The notes under the pieces were generated by a model, which saw nothing but the letters and a program-made list of their open reading frames with translations, searched no databases and was not told the DNA's origin. A program made the position numbers and the translations under genes. From positions 62,001-126,000 of the forward strand of contig CAYQUT010000002.1 in assembly GCA_964420985.1 (NCBI GenBank): a DNA stretch of 64,000 nt, written 5' to 3'. How positions within the stretch are numbered: position 1 is the stretch's first letter; every line of letters starts with the position of its first letter. Below are positions 1 to 7,536 of this stretch, piece after piece. This stretch comes from CAMCTV01 sp964420985 (GTDB lineage: Bacteria; Bacteroidota; Bacteroidia; Flavobacteriales_D; Sanyastnellaceae).

Positions 1-267
1 GCAGGAAGCATGCGACCCGGCGTTAGAAAATCATTGGAAGGAACCGCTAAGGCCCCTTCCAAGATGGTTTCTGCTTTTGCAGGTGTAGACAGAGATGCCG
101 TTGTTAGGGCCAGACAGTATATGCTGCCTTATCCTCCTTCATCTCCCAGCATCGCCTTGTTCAAAGATGGCAAGTTGATGCACATGGTAGAACGCCACCA
201 CATTGAAGGAAGAACGGCCGATATGATTGCGGAACACTTGAAAATGGTGTACGAAGAATTTTGTTAA
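1..267 (+). CDS. Bacilliredoxin, BrxA/BrxB (YphP/YqiW) family, C-terminal part
   Basis: The reading frame is open from the first base and enters from upstream, so the gene is cut by the window edge; the ATG at 10 is internal. The visible 88 residues carry the conserved C-terminal half of the bacilliredoxin (DUF1094) family: the AGSMRPGV segment, then YPPSSPSIALFKDGK, then a HMVERHHIEGR stretch and a final EEFC. Family members reverse S-thiolation of proteins in the cytoplasm using a CxC-type thiol pair that would lie in the missing part. A terminator follows 23 bases after the stop, so this is the last gene of its unit. The family call is strong; the exact role here is inferred. Confidence 0.88.
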   Translation, partial: AGSMRPGVRKSLEGTAKAPSKMVSAFAGVDRDAVVRARQYMLPYPPSSPSIALFKDGKLMHMVERHHIEGRTADMIAEHLKMVYEEFC

Positions 268-290
268 AGAATACAACTTGGAAAACATTA

Positions 291-315
291 AAATCGACTT
301 CGGTCGATTTTTTTT
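291..315 (+). terminator. Rho-independent terminator after bacilliredoxin gene
   Basis: Perfect 8-bp stem (AAATCGAC / GTCGATTT) closed by a TTCG tetraloop with the favoured C-G closing pair, followed by five more T. It ends the bacilliredoxin transcript and overlaps the start of the promoter proposed for the helicase gene. Confidence 0.9.
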
Positions 316-346
316 GTGAATAAACTGTTGATAAGCACTATCTTTG
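313..346 (+). promoter_or_regulatory. Bacteroidota-type promoter for the helicase-desaturase pair
   Basis: TTTG at 313-316, a 22-base spacer, then TATCTTTG at 339-346, an exact fit to TAnnTTTG. Transcription would begin near 351, giving a leader of about 105 bases before the ATG at 456, long for this genome. Motif reading only. Confidence 0.6.
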
Positions 347-455
347 CCCCGAAATAATTGTGCGGCTACGATTTCTTTTTTTTGTTTTCCGAGTAAATGT
401 TACGGATAGAATCAGGAAGAAGTTGTTATAACTCGGACAGCAAAAAAATTTATTA

Positions 456-1976
456 ATGAAGTCATTTGAAGAGCTAGGACTAGATACGTCTATCCTAAAG
501 GCATTGAAAGATGCGGGATATGAAAATCCCACCCCAGTACAAGAAGGAACAATTGAGTGGGCCATTGAGGGCCAGGATGTTTTGGGTTGCGCCCAAACCG
601 GTACTGGAAAAACAGCAGCGTTTACACTACCTGTATTGCATTGCTTGGCCAATCGCCAAGACAAAGGAATCAAAGCTTTGGTGTTGGCACCAACACGTGA
701 ATTGGCCATGCAAATTGGAACATCTTTGCGTGATTACTCCAAGTACATGCGCATTCGCCACACTGTCATTTATGGAGGTGTTTCAGCTTATGAGCAAATC
801 AAGAATCTTCGTCGTGGTGTGGATGTTTTAATTGCTACCCCAGGCCGTTTGTTGGATTTGCACAACCAAGGTCATGTCAATTTGAGTAAGGTTGAGTTTT
901 TGGTTTTAGATGAAGCGGATCGCATGTTGGACATGGGATTTATTCATGACATTAAGACCATCGAATCATTGTGCGCTGAGCAAAAGCAAACGTTGTTCTT
1001 TAGTGCAACTATGCCGCCAGACGTTCGCAAATTGGCCATGGGAATTTTAAATGACCCCAAGCAATTGGATATTGCTCCATCTGAGCAAAGAGTGGACAGC
1101 ATTGAACAGGAGATGGTGATTTTACGCAGAGACCGTAAGCGTGCAATGTTAACCCAATGGTTGGATGACAACGCTGAAGGTCAAGTATTGATTTTCACCA
1201 AAACCAAGCGCGGAGCTGATCGTGTTGAGGAAGATTTACAAGAACAAGGTTATCGTGCTGTCGCCATTCACGGGGACAAGAGTCAAGGTGCGCGCACAAG
1301 AGCTTTGGGTGATTTTAAAAGAAACAAGGCCAGAATTTTGGTAGCAACAGACGTGGCATCACGCGGAATTGATGTAGATCAACTTCCTTATGTCATCAAC
1401 TTTGATATGCCAGAAAATGCTGAAACTTATGTTCATAGAATAGGCCGCACGGGAAGGGCTGGAGCAAAAGGTAAAGCAATTTCTTTTTGTTGTGAGGATG
1501 ATCGTGATATATTGCACGAAATTGAAAAGCATTTAGATTTAGAAATTGTTAAAAATACTGACCATCCTTTCGTACTTTCGGAGAGAGATTTGGCTGACGT
1601 GTTGGAAAAACCACAACGTGGTGGAAACAGAAGCGGTGGACCAAGCAGAGGTTACAAAGGAAAAGGCAGAGGATTTGGCGGTGGAGCAAGACGCAATGAT
1701 TCAAGAGGTGGTGGAGCAAGACGCAACGATGGCAGAGGAGAAAATAGAGGAGAGAGCAGAGGCTTTGGTGGTGGAGAAAATCGTGGTGGAGAAAATCGCG
1801 GTGGAGAGCGTAGAAGTGAGCCAAGAGGTGAAGGAAGAACAGAAAACAGCGGAAACAGATCAAGCTACGGAAATAGCCATGGCGGCGGTTTTCAAGGTGG
1901 AAGATCAGGTTCAGCTGGACCAAATAAAGGCGGCGTAAAAAAGAAGTTTTTCAGTGGAGCAAAAAGAAGCAACTAG
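456..1976 (+). CDS. rhlE: DEAD-box ATP-dependent RNA helicase, RhlE type
   Basis: ATP-dependent RNA unwinding or remodelling in the cytoplasm, probably in ribosome assembly, RNA decay or cold adaptation. The 506 residues hold the complete motif set: Q motif near 25-30, motif I AQTGTGKT (46-53), PTRELAMQ, TPGRLLD, DEAD (152-155), SAT (183-185), VATDVASRGID, and HRIGRTGRAG (327-336). After about residue 385 comes a 115-residue Gly/Arg/Asn/Ser-rich tail with many RGG-like repeats, a typical unstructured RNA-binding extension. The ATG at 456 directly precedes the Q-motif region; there is no Shine-Dalgarno. The desaturase gene follows after 9 bases, so the two are probably cotranscribed. RhlE versus another DEAD subfamily is judged from motif spacing and length only. 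Confidence 0.93.
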   Translation: MKSFEELGLDTSILKALKDAGYENPTPVQEGTIEWAIEGQDVLGCAQTGTGKTAAFTLPVLHCLANRQDKGIKALVLAPTRELAMQIGTSLRDYSKYMRIRHTVIYGGVSAYEQIKNLRRGVDVLIATPGRLLDLHNQGHVNLSKVEFLVLDEADRMLDMGFIHDIKTIESLCAEQKQTLFFSATMPPDVRKLAMGILNDPKQLDIAPSEQRVDSIEQEMVILRRDRKRAMLTQWLDDNAEGQVLIFTKTKRGADRVEEDLQEQGYRAVAIHGDKSQGARTRALGDFKRNKARILVATDVASRGIDVDQLPYVINFDMPENAETYVHRIGRTGRAGAKGKAISFCCEDDRDILHEIEKHLDLEIVKNTDHPFVLSERDLADVLEKPQRGGNRSGGPSRGYKGKGRGFGGGARRNDSRGGGARRNDGRGENRGESRGFGGGENRGGENRGGERRSEPRGEGRTENSGNRSSYGNSHGGGFQGGRSGSAGPNKGGVKKKFFSGAKRSN

Positions 1977-1985
1977 TTTTAACAC

Positions 1986-3050
1986 ATGAGTAAATTCACC
2001 TACAACCAAGAAGAGCACCCATTTTTTGATCGTTTGCAGAAAAAGGTTTATGCTTATTTTGAAGACAACAAAATTGAAATGACCGGAGGCTGGAAATTGT
2101 GGTCCAAAGCAATGTTTTATATTGTTGCAGCTGCAGTTAATTATTGGTTGATGGTGTGGATGGTACCTGCAGGTGTTTGGAGTGTTTTACTTTGTATATC
2201 AATGGGTCTACTATTGGCCGGTATAGGTTTTAATGTAATGCACGATGGTGCCCACGGTTCTTTTTCAAAATACGCTTGGGTCAATAATGTTATGGGTTTC
2301 AGCCTTAACTTTATGGGAGGGGATGTCAATCTTTGGAAAATCAAACACAATTTGGTGCACCATAGTTTCACCAACGTTGAAGGATTAGACGATGATATCG
2401 ATATTGAGCCATTCATAAGAACCAACCCCCACCAAGAAAAAAAGAAGATGCATCGTTTCCAACACTGGTATGTCTCTTTCTTGTACGCAGTGACTTATTT
2501 GAATTGGATTTGGTGGGCGGACTTTGAAAAATATTTTAGTCAAAAAGTAGGGGGTGTAAAGTTCAGAAAATTGGATTTCAAATCGCATCTGACTTTTTGG
2601 ATTGGTAAAGTAGGGTTCTTGGTTCTTGCATTGGTTATTCCCATTATTGTTGTGGGTTGGGCAAAAGCCCTGGTGGGCTTTGCAATAGTCGCAGCAACAA
2701 CGGGCATTCTAATCGCTTTGGTATTTCAAGTTGCGCACGTCGTAGAGTATACATCATTTATGAATGCTGAAGACAAGGCAACCAAGGATGAATGGGCCAT
2801 AACGCAGTTAAAGGGTACTGCGAATTTTGCGACCAGCAATAGAGTTGTACTCTTCTTTACTGGCGGATTGAATCATCAAATAGAGCATCATTTGTTCCCG
2901 CGCATTTCTCATGTTCACTATCCTAAAATCAGTGCCATCGTGAAGGACACCTGCAAGGAATTTGGTATTCAGTATTATGAGTATAAAACATTCATCGGCG
3001 CTGTTGCTTCACACTATGCTCACTTGAGAAACATGGGAGTGGCAGCTTGA
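1986..3050 (+). CDS. Membrane fatty-acid desaturase (acyl-CoA/acyl-lipid type)
   Basis: Inserts a cis double bond into membrane fatty acids; a di-iron enzyme of the inner membrane. The three histidine boxes are intact: HDGAH (86-90), HNLVHH (121-126) and HQIEHH (297-302). The QIEHH form with Q before the last box is the one seen in front-end and linoleoyl-CoA-desaturase-like members. Hydrophobic pairs near 45-85 and 200-240 fit the usual four membrane helices; 354 residues is normal. It follows the RNA helicase gene by 9 bases, so both may answer to temperature (helicase for RNA structure, desaturase for membrane fluidity); that link is inference. The regiospecificity of the double bond cannot be read from sequence. 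Confidence 0.92.
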   Translation: MSKFTYNQEEHPFFDRLQKKVYAYFEDNKIEMTGGWKLWSKAMFYIVAAAVNYWLMVWMVPAGVWSVLLCISMGLLLAGIGFNVMHDGAHGSFSKYAWVNNVMGFSLNFMGGDVNLWKIKHNLVHHSFTNVEGLDDDIDIEPFIRTNPHQEKKKMHRFQHWYVSFLYAVTYLNWIWWADFEKYFSQKVGGVKFRKLDFKSHLTFWIGKVGFLVLALVIPIIVVGWAKALVGFAIVAATTGILIALVFQVAHVVEYTSFMNAEDKATKDEWAITQLKGTANFATSNRVVLFFTGGLNHQIEHHLFPRISHVHYPKISAIVKDTCKEFGIQYYEYKTFIGAVASHYAHLRNMGVAA

Positions 3051-3061
3051 GAATAAATCAT

Positions 3062-3095
3062 TAAAAAAAAAACCCGCAACTGCGGGTTTTTTTGT
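3062..3095. terminator. Bidirectional terminator between desaturase and hppD
   Basis: Runs of A and T flank a GC stem: AACCCGC (3071-3077), loop AACT, GCGGGTT (3082-3088), extended by A-T pairs on both sides. It can stop transcription from both converging genes. Confidence 0.9.
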
Positions 3096-3111
3096 TCTAT
3101 TACAGATGGAT

Positions 3112-4251
3112 TTACAACGTCCCTCTTCTTTCCTGCTCACGTTCTATGGATTCAAACAAAGCTTTGAAATTTCCTTTTCCAAAACTTTTGGCTCCTTTTC
3201 TTTGAATGATCTCAAAGAACATGGTTGGACGGTCCAAAACAGGTTTGGTGAATAGTTGAAGCAAATATCCTTCATCATCACGATCAATCAAGATACCCAA
3301 TTCTTTCAACGGAGCAAGGTCTTCGTCGATTTGACCAACGCGATCCAAAACGTCATCATAATAGGATGGAGGAACGTATAAAAATTCAACACCTCCAGCC
3401 TTCAGACGCTTGACTGTCTCAATAATGTTCTCAGTTGCTACTGCAATATGTTGCACGCCTGCGCCATTGTAAAAGTCAATGTATTCTTCGATTTGACTTT
3501 TTTTACGTCCTTCAGCAGGCTCATTGATTGGAAATTTAATTCGACCATTTCCATTGGCCATAACCTTACTCATAAGTGCAGTGTACTCTGTACTAATGTC
3601 TTTATCATCAAAACTGACCAACTGGGTGAATCCCATTACTTTGGCATAAAAGTCAACCCAAGTATTCATTTCATTCCAACCAACATTGCCCACCATATGG
3701 TCTATGTAAAGCAGTCCTGCATCAGTGGCTTTAAAATCTGGATTCCATGCTTGGTAACCAGGAAGGAAAATACCATTGTAGTTTTTTCTTTCAATAAAGT
3801 AATGCAAGGTCTCACCATAGGTGTGAATGGCTGAAACTACTACTTCTCCTTCATTGTCTTTCATTACAACTGGCTCCATGTTGCTCTTGGCGCCGCGTTG
3901 AGTAGTTTGTTCCCAGCTATATTTGGCGTCATCAACCCAAAGGGCAACAACTTTAACACCATCTCCGTGTGCGTTGATGTGTGCGTTGATGGGTCCATCT
4001 TGTTGCAAAGGAGAGGTCAATACCAAACGGATTTTATCTTGCTCCAGCACGTAGGAAACCCTGTCCTTAAGTCCAGTTTCCAATCCAGCATAAGCAACAG
4101 GTTGGAATCCCCAGGCACTCATGTAATAATGAGCTGCTTGCTTGGCATTGCCCACGTACAATTCAACATAGTCTGTACCTAAAATGGGCAAAAAGTCTTG
4201 CGCTTCAGCAAAGACCTTTTCTAGTTTTAATGAGGTAGTATCTGTTATCAT
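3112..4251 (-). CDS. hppD: 4-hydroxyphenylpyruvate dioxygenase
   Basis: Converts 4-hydroxyphenylpyruvate plus O2 to homogentisate and CO2, second step of tyrosine breakdown, with one non-haem Fe(II). Two vicinal-oxygen-chelate domains are visible. The iron ligands are in their family contexts: His185 in DHMVGNV, His268 in QHIAVAT and Glu347 in FFEIIQR. The C-terminal helix region with GKGNFKALFESIEREQ, which gates the active site in this family, is intact. 379 residues is standard. It lies 3 bases downstream of the homogentisate dioxygenase gene, so the two consecutive enzymes are cotranscribed. The remaining steps (maleylacetoacetate isomerase, fumarylacetoacetase) are not in the window. Confidence 0.97.
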   Translation of the reverse strand: MITDTTSLKLEKVFAEAQDFLPILGTDYVELYVGNAKQAAHYYMSAWGFQPVAYAGLETGLKDRVSYVLEQDKIRLVLTSPLQQDGPINAHINAHGDGVKVVALWVDDAKYSWEQTTQRGAKSNMEPVVMKDNEGEVVVSAIHTYGETLHYFIERKNYNGIFLPGYQAWNPDFKATDAGLLYIDHMVGNVGWNEMNTWVDFYAKVMGFTQLVSFDDKDISTEYTALMSKVMANGNGRIKFPINEPAEGRKKSQIEEYIDFYNGAGVQHIAVATENIIETVKRLKAGGVEFLYVPPSYYDDVLDRVGQIDEDLAPLKELGILIDRDDEGYLLQLFTKPVLDRPTMFFEIIQRKGAKSFGKGNFKALFESIEREQERRGTL

Positions 4252-4254
4252 AAT

Positions 4255-5415
4255 TTATTTTTCTAACCAAGATTGTACATAATTGTCTAAGCTCCATGCC
4301 ACGGCCTCTTGTGTCAATTTTAGGGGTTTGAAAGTGTCCACCATAACGGCCAATTCCAACGTTTCTTTTTGGCCAATGCTTCTTTCGTATGCCCCTGGAT
4401 GAGGCCCGTGGGGGATACCGCCTGGATGCAAACTTAAAAACCCTTTTTCCACATGGTTTCTGCTCATAAAATCACCGTCTACATAGTACAAAACTTCATC
4501 GGAATCAATGTTGCTGTGATTATAAGGCGCAGGGATGGATTGTGGATGATAATCATAGAGTCTGGGACAAAATGAACAGATGACAAAATTGTGCCCCTCA
4601 AATGTCTGATGAATGGGAGGTGGCATGTGCACTCTTCCTGTGATGGGCTCAAAGTCATGAATGGAAAAAGCAAAGGGATAATTGTAACCATCCCATCCAG
4701 CTACATCAAATGGATGGCTGGCGTAAACTAGGGTGTGAAGAACGCCTTGTTTTTTGATTTTCATCGTGAATTCACCAAGCTCGTCATGGGTTTCAAGATC
4801 TTGAGGTCTCCTGATATCTCGTTCGCAAAACGGAGAGTGTTCGAGTAATTGTCCAAATTCATTGCGGTACCTGTGAGGAGTAACGATGGGACTGAAACTG
4901 TCTATAATGAGCAAACGATTTTCTGGAGTGTCGAATTCAATTTGGTAAATCATTCCTCTGGGAATAACCAAATAATCGCCGTAGCCAAAAGTTAAGTTAC
5001 CCAATAAGGTTCTTAGTTTGCCCGTTCCTTGATGAACAAAAATCACTTCATCCGCGTCGGCATTCTTATAAAAATAAGAAGACATGGTTGATGTAGGAGC
5101 AGCCACGCTAATGTGCAAATCGTTGTTAAACATAACAACTTTCCTGCTCTCCAAAAAGTCGGCTGTAGGAGCAGCCTGAAACCCTTTGATCATGTATGGG
5201 CTTATGTTTTTGTCAACAGCCGCAATAGGTTGAACATTCTGAGCGTGGCCAATGGATTTGATCATTGTAGGGCGATGCACGTGGTACAACAGTGACGCTG
5301 TTCCGCTAAATCCTTCAGTGCCAAAAAGCTGCTCGTAATGAATTCCTCCAGAAGCTTTTGGAAACACCGTATGTCGTTTGTGGGGGATGGACCCTAATTG
5401 ATGATAGATGGGCAT
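4255..5415 (-). CDS. hmgA: Homogentisate 1,2-dioxygenase
   Basis: Opens the ring of homogentisate to 4-maleylacetoacetate, the step after HppD. The N-terminal YHQLGSIPHKRHTVF segment and the cupin-type C-terminal block with LHPGGIPHGPHPGAYERS, which carries the His/Glu iron ligands, identify the family. At 386 residues it is the compact bacterial form, shorter than the roughly 440-residue animal enzyme. It is the first gene of the hmgA-hppD unit, with its own promoter upstream at 5431-5460. Together the pair indicates use of tyrosine or phenylalanine as a carbon source, or pyomelanin-related metabolism; the former is more likely with both enzymes present. Confidence 0.96.
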   Translation of the reverse strand: MPIYHQLGSIPHKRHTVFPKASGGIHYEQLFGTEGFSGTASLLYHVHRPTMIKSIGHAQNVQPIAAVDKNISPYMIKGFQAAPTADFLESRKVVMFNNDLHISVAAPTSTMSSYFYKNADADEVIFVHQGTGKLRTLLGNLTFGYGDYLVIPRGMIYQIEFDTPENRLLIIDSFSPIVTPHRYRNEFGQLLEHSPFCERDIRRPQDLETHDELGEFTMKIKKQGVLHTLVYASHPFDVAGWDGYNYPFAFSIHDFEPITGRVHMPPPIHQTFEGHNFVICSFCPRLYDYHPQSIPAPYNHSNIDSDEVLYYVDGDFMSRNHVEKGFLSLHPGGIPHGPHPGAYERSIGQKETLELAVMVDTFKPLKLTQEAVAWSLDNYVQSWLEK

Positions 5416-5430
5416 GAAAAATTATTTTGT

Positions 5431-5460
5431 CAAATGTAAAGTTTAGGTTTTTGCAATCAA
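5431..5460 (-). promoter_or_regulatory. Promoter for hmgA-hppD
   Basis: Read on the minus strand: TTG (plus positions 5458-5460), 19-base spacer, TACATTTG (plus 5431-5438), an exact TAnnTTTG box 15 bases before the hmgA start codon. Confidence 0.6.
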
Positions 5461-5470
5461 CTGACGATTA

Positions 5471-5905
5471 TCAATCTTTTTGATCATTCGAATTGATTTC
5501 AATCCTCGGTGGCTCCACCATATCGTCTACAATAAAAGAAGAGGGTATTTCTTTGCGAACCTCTTTTAAAGCCTCACGTGCTTCTACTTTGGAGAGGTAA
5601 TTCCCCAAGCGCAAAACATGGTCAGGTATATTTTGGGAAAGGTAAACCAATGCACCAGGATGATTGAAAATATAGTCCTGTCGGAATTTTTTTGCGTCAT
5701 CCAAACTACCGATGAAAATTTGAATCCTGTAGCCCGGCTGTTCGGATAGCTTTCTTGATTTTAATTCCAATTCCTGAACAGATGAGGGCACTTTCCACGT
5801 AACATAACCCGAATTTGTTTCATAAGACAAATTGGGCTGTGATTTGGCAGGTTGAAACAAAAACCACAACACAAGAACACAAATTATTTTGCATTTTTCA
5901 GTCAT
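5471..5905 (-). CDS. Secreted SPOR-domain-like protein
   Basis: 144 residues with an N-terminal signal peptide (hydrophobic ICVLVLWFLFQPAKS, cleavage likely near AKSQ), so exported to the periplasm. The C-terminal two thirds (about 55-130) has the layout of a SPOR peptidoglycan-binding domain: a YRIQIFIGSLDDAKKF strand-helix start and a later RLGNYLSKVEAREALKEVRK block, where RLG-x-Y/F and the following helix are typical of the fold. SPOR proteins bind denuded glycan strands at division sites. It is a single-gene unit read away from the respiratory operon. Family level only; the function is inferred. Confidence 0.7.
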   Translation of the reverse strand: MTEKCKIICVLVLWFLFQPAKSQPNLSYETNSGYVTWKVPSSVQELELKSRKLSEQPGYRIQIFIGSLDDAKKFRQDYIFNHPGALVYLSQNIPDHVLRLGNYLSKVEAREALKEVRKEIPSSFIVDDMVEPPRIEINSNDQKD

Positions 5906-5909
5906 GTTT

Positions 5910-5917
5910 CAAAGGTA
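5910..5917 (-). promoter_or_regulatory. -7 box for the SPOR-like gene
   Basis: Minus-strand TACCTTTG fits TAnnTTTG and ends 4 bases before the start codon (plus 5905). No clear TTG is seen about 20 bases further upstream, so support is partial. Confidence 0.35.
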
Positions 5918-6073
5918 GTTTTTTTTCACTTAGCTTAGTTCATATCCGTTAAAAAAAGACACAAAGCGCACAAAATCAGCACTCTGTGAAATCTTGTGAA
6001 AACATTTTTATTTAGAATCATTTTAAATTAGAAAAATGCGTCTCATGACAGTTCTATGATATACGTCTGTGGT

Positions 6074-6101
6074 TATTTTTGCGCTTGATTCCAAATTGGA
6101 A
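6074..6101 (+). promoter_or_regulatory. -7 box and small inverted repeat ahead of actA
   Basis: TATTTTTG at 6074-6081 fits TAnnTTTG; the expected -33 TTG is not clear. Just downstream, at the predicted start of transcription, lies TTCCAA-A-TTGGAA (6089-6101), a 6-bp inverted repeat that could be an operator. The 215-base gap between the divergent genes also holds two TGTGAAA copies exactly 10 bases apart (5985 and 5995). Confidence 0.35.
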
Positions 6102-6120
6102 AAATTGTAAAATCCTAGAA

Positions 6121-7518
6121 ATGACAGGCTTTTCGAAAAGATTTTTTAGACTACTCATCGCCGCGGTGTTGATGGTAGGAATGAGTGCTCAGCAAGCTTA
6201 CGCCTCTATTCACGAGGGTGGTGACGCTGCAAATGGTGAAAAATTGTTCAAGGCAAATTGTGCATCTTGTCACAAGATTACAGAGGAGGTCCTTGCAGCA
6301 CCAGGTTTAAAGGGTATTGACCAACGCTGGGCGGGGAAAGACGCTTTGCTGATCAAGTGGATTCAGAATCCACAAGCAGCGGCAGGTTCAGGAGATCCCT
6401 ACATCAAAGGTTTGGTAGATAAGTACGTCCCCCAATTTGGATGGATGGCCGCGCAAGCTGTTGATGAAGGAGAGATCAAAGACATCATGGCCTACGTCAA
6501 GTCAGGCGGTGGTTCAGGTGGTGGCGATAAAAATGCTGCAGCTGCCTTGGCCGAAAAATGCCCAACAATTAATGACAAGATTGCTGCAGAATTTGAAGGT
6601 GAAAATGACAACAGTACCACCATTTGGTTGATTATTGTTGGAGTCATTTTGGCCATCATTGGAGCCTCTGCTGCTAACATTTCCAAGTCATTGAAACAGG
6701 CTGTTCATGAGCGTGATGGCTTGGCTCCTGTTGAAGATAAAACCTATTGGCAATCTGCTAGGTCATGGATGTGGACCAACAAAAAGTTTGTTGGCATTAT
6801 TGGACTTTTCATCTTTTTGTATCTTGGCGTGGTAGGTTACCAAAAGTTATATAGAATCGGCATTAACCAAGGCTATATGCCTGATCAACCAGTATGGTTC
6901 TCTCACAACATTCATGCATGTCAAAATGAGATTGATTGTCAATACTGTCACTCTTCAGCCTCCAAGTCAAAGCATGCTGGTATTCCCTCAGTGAATATTT
7001 GTATGAACTGTCACAAGGGGATTAAAAAAGGTGCTATTTCAGGCGAAAAAGAAATTGCTAAGATTTATGCAGCAATCGGTTTTGATCCTGCTACAGGGCA
7101 ATACATTGACAATTATGAGCAGAAGCCTATCCAGTGGAATAAAGTTCACAATTTACCAGATCACGTAAACTTCAATCATAGCTTGCACGTTACTGGAGCC
7201 AAGTTGGATTGTAAACAATGCCACGGTCCTGTTCAAACATATAATGTGGGTCGTTTAGCCCCTGTGGAAGAAATCAACGCACAAGAAGACGTTGTTGGTT
7301 TAATCAAATTAACCAAGCCAACATTGACCATGGGGTGGTGTATCGAGTGTCACAATAAGGCAAATATTGATTTGGCAAGTTCTGACTATTACGAAGAAAT
7401 GCACAAGCGATTCAAATCATCAGCGGTTGGAAAGCGCACCTTGAAAGACATCATGGAAGATGGCGAGGTAACCGTGAAAGAGATGGGCGGATGGGAATGT
7501 GGTAAGTGTCACTATTAA
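6121..7518 (+). CDS. actA: Alternative complex III subunit A, multihaem cytochrome c (ActA)
   Basis: Electron-output subunit of alternative complex III (quinol:cytochrome c oxidoreductase) on the outer face of the inner membrane. Six CxxCH haem sites: one near the N-terminus (47-51) in a class-I cytochrome c domain, then five in the C-terminal domain starting at 273, 294, 364, 407 and 460; the last ends the protein. Two hydrophobic segments (about 166-187 and 223-241) lie between the monohaem and pentahaem parts. The signal peptide (to about AYAS) starts properly from the ATG at 6121; the frame extends upstream to a TTG at 6079, but that adds a non-signal-like leader. Haem-domain fusion ahead of the pentahaem part is, from memory, usual in Flavobacteriia. 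First gene of an eight-gene operon. Confidence 0.93.
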   Translation: MTGFSKRFFRLLIAAVLMVGMSAQQAYASIHEGGDAANGEKLFKANCASCHKITEEVLAAPGLKGIDQRWAGKDALLIKWIQNPQAAAGSGDPYIKGLVDKYVPQFGWMAAQAVDEGEIKDIMAYVKSGGGSGGGDKNAAAALAEKCPTINDKIAAEFEGENDNSTTIWLIIVGVILAIIGASAANISKSLKQAVHERDGLAPVEDKTYWQSARSWMWTNKKFVGIIGLFIFLYLGVVGYQKLYRIGINQGYMPDQPVWFSHNIHACQNEIDCQYCHSSASKSKHAGIPSVNICMNCHKGIKKGAISGEKEIAKIYAAIGFDPATGQYIDNYEQKPIQWNKVHNLPDHVNFNHSLHVTGAKLDCKQCHGPVQTYNVGRLAPVEEINAQEDVVGLIKLTKPTLTMGWCIECHNKANIDLASSDYYEEMHKRFKSSAVGKRTLKDIMEDGEVTVKEMGGWECGKCHY

Positions 7519-7536
7519 TTTTTAGGATCTACGAAC

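Noticed and set aside
1549..1938. Long overlapping frames on both strands in the helicase tail
   Set aside because: They are by-products of the repetitive Gly/Arg codons of the RGG tail; the plus-2 frame is Glu/Val-rich and the antisense one His/Leu/Cys-rich, with no start context.
6079..6120. TTG start giving actA 14 extra residues
   Set aside because: The leader is not signal-peptide-like and overlaps the -7 box; the ATG at 6121 gives a normal signal peptide.
5918..6120. Possible tRNA or small RNA in the 215-base spacer before actA
   Set aside because: No cloverleaf, no CCA-like end and no GC-rich stem; the content is consistent with promoter DNA only.
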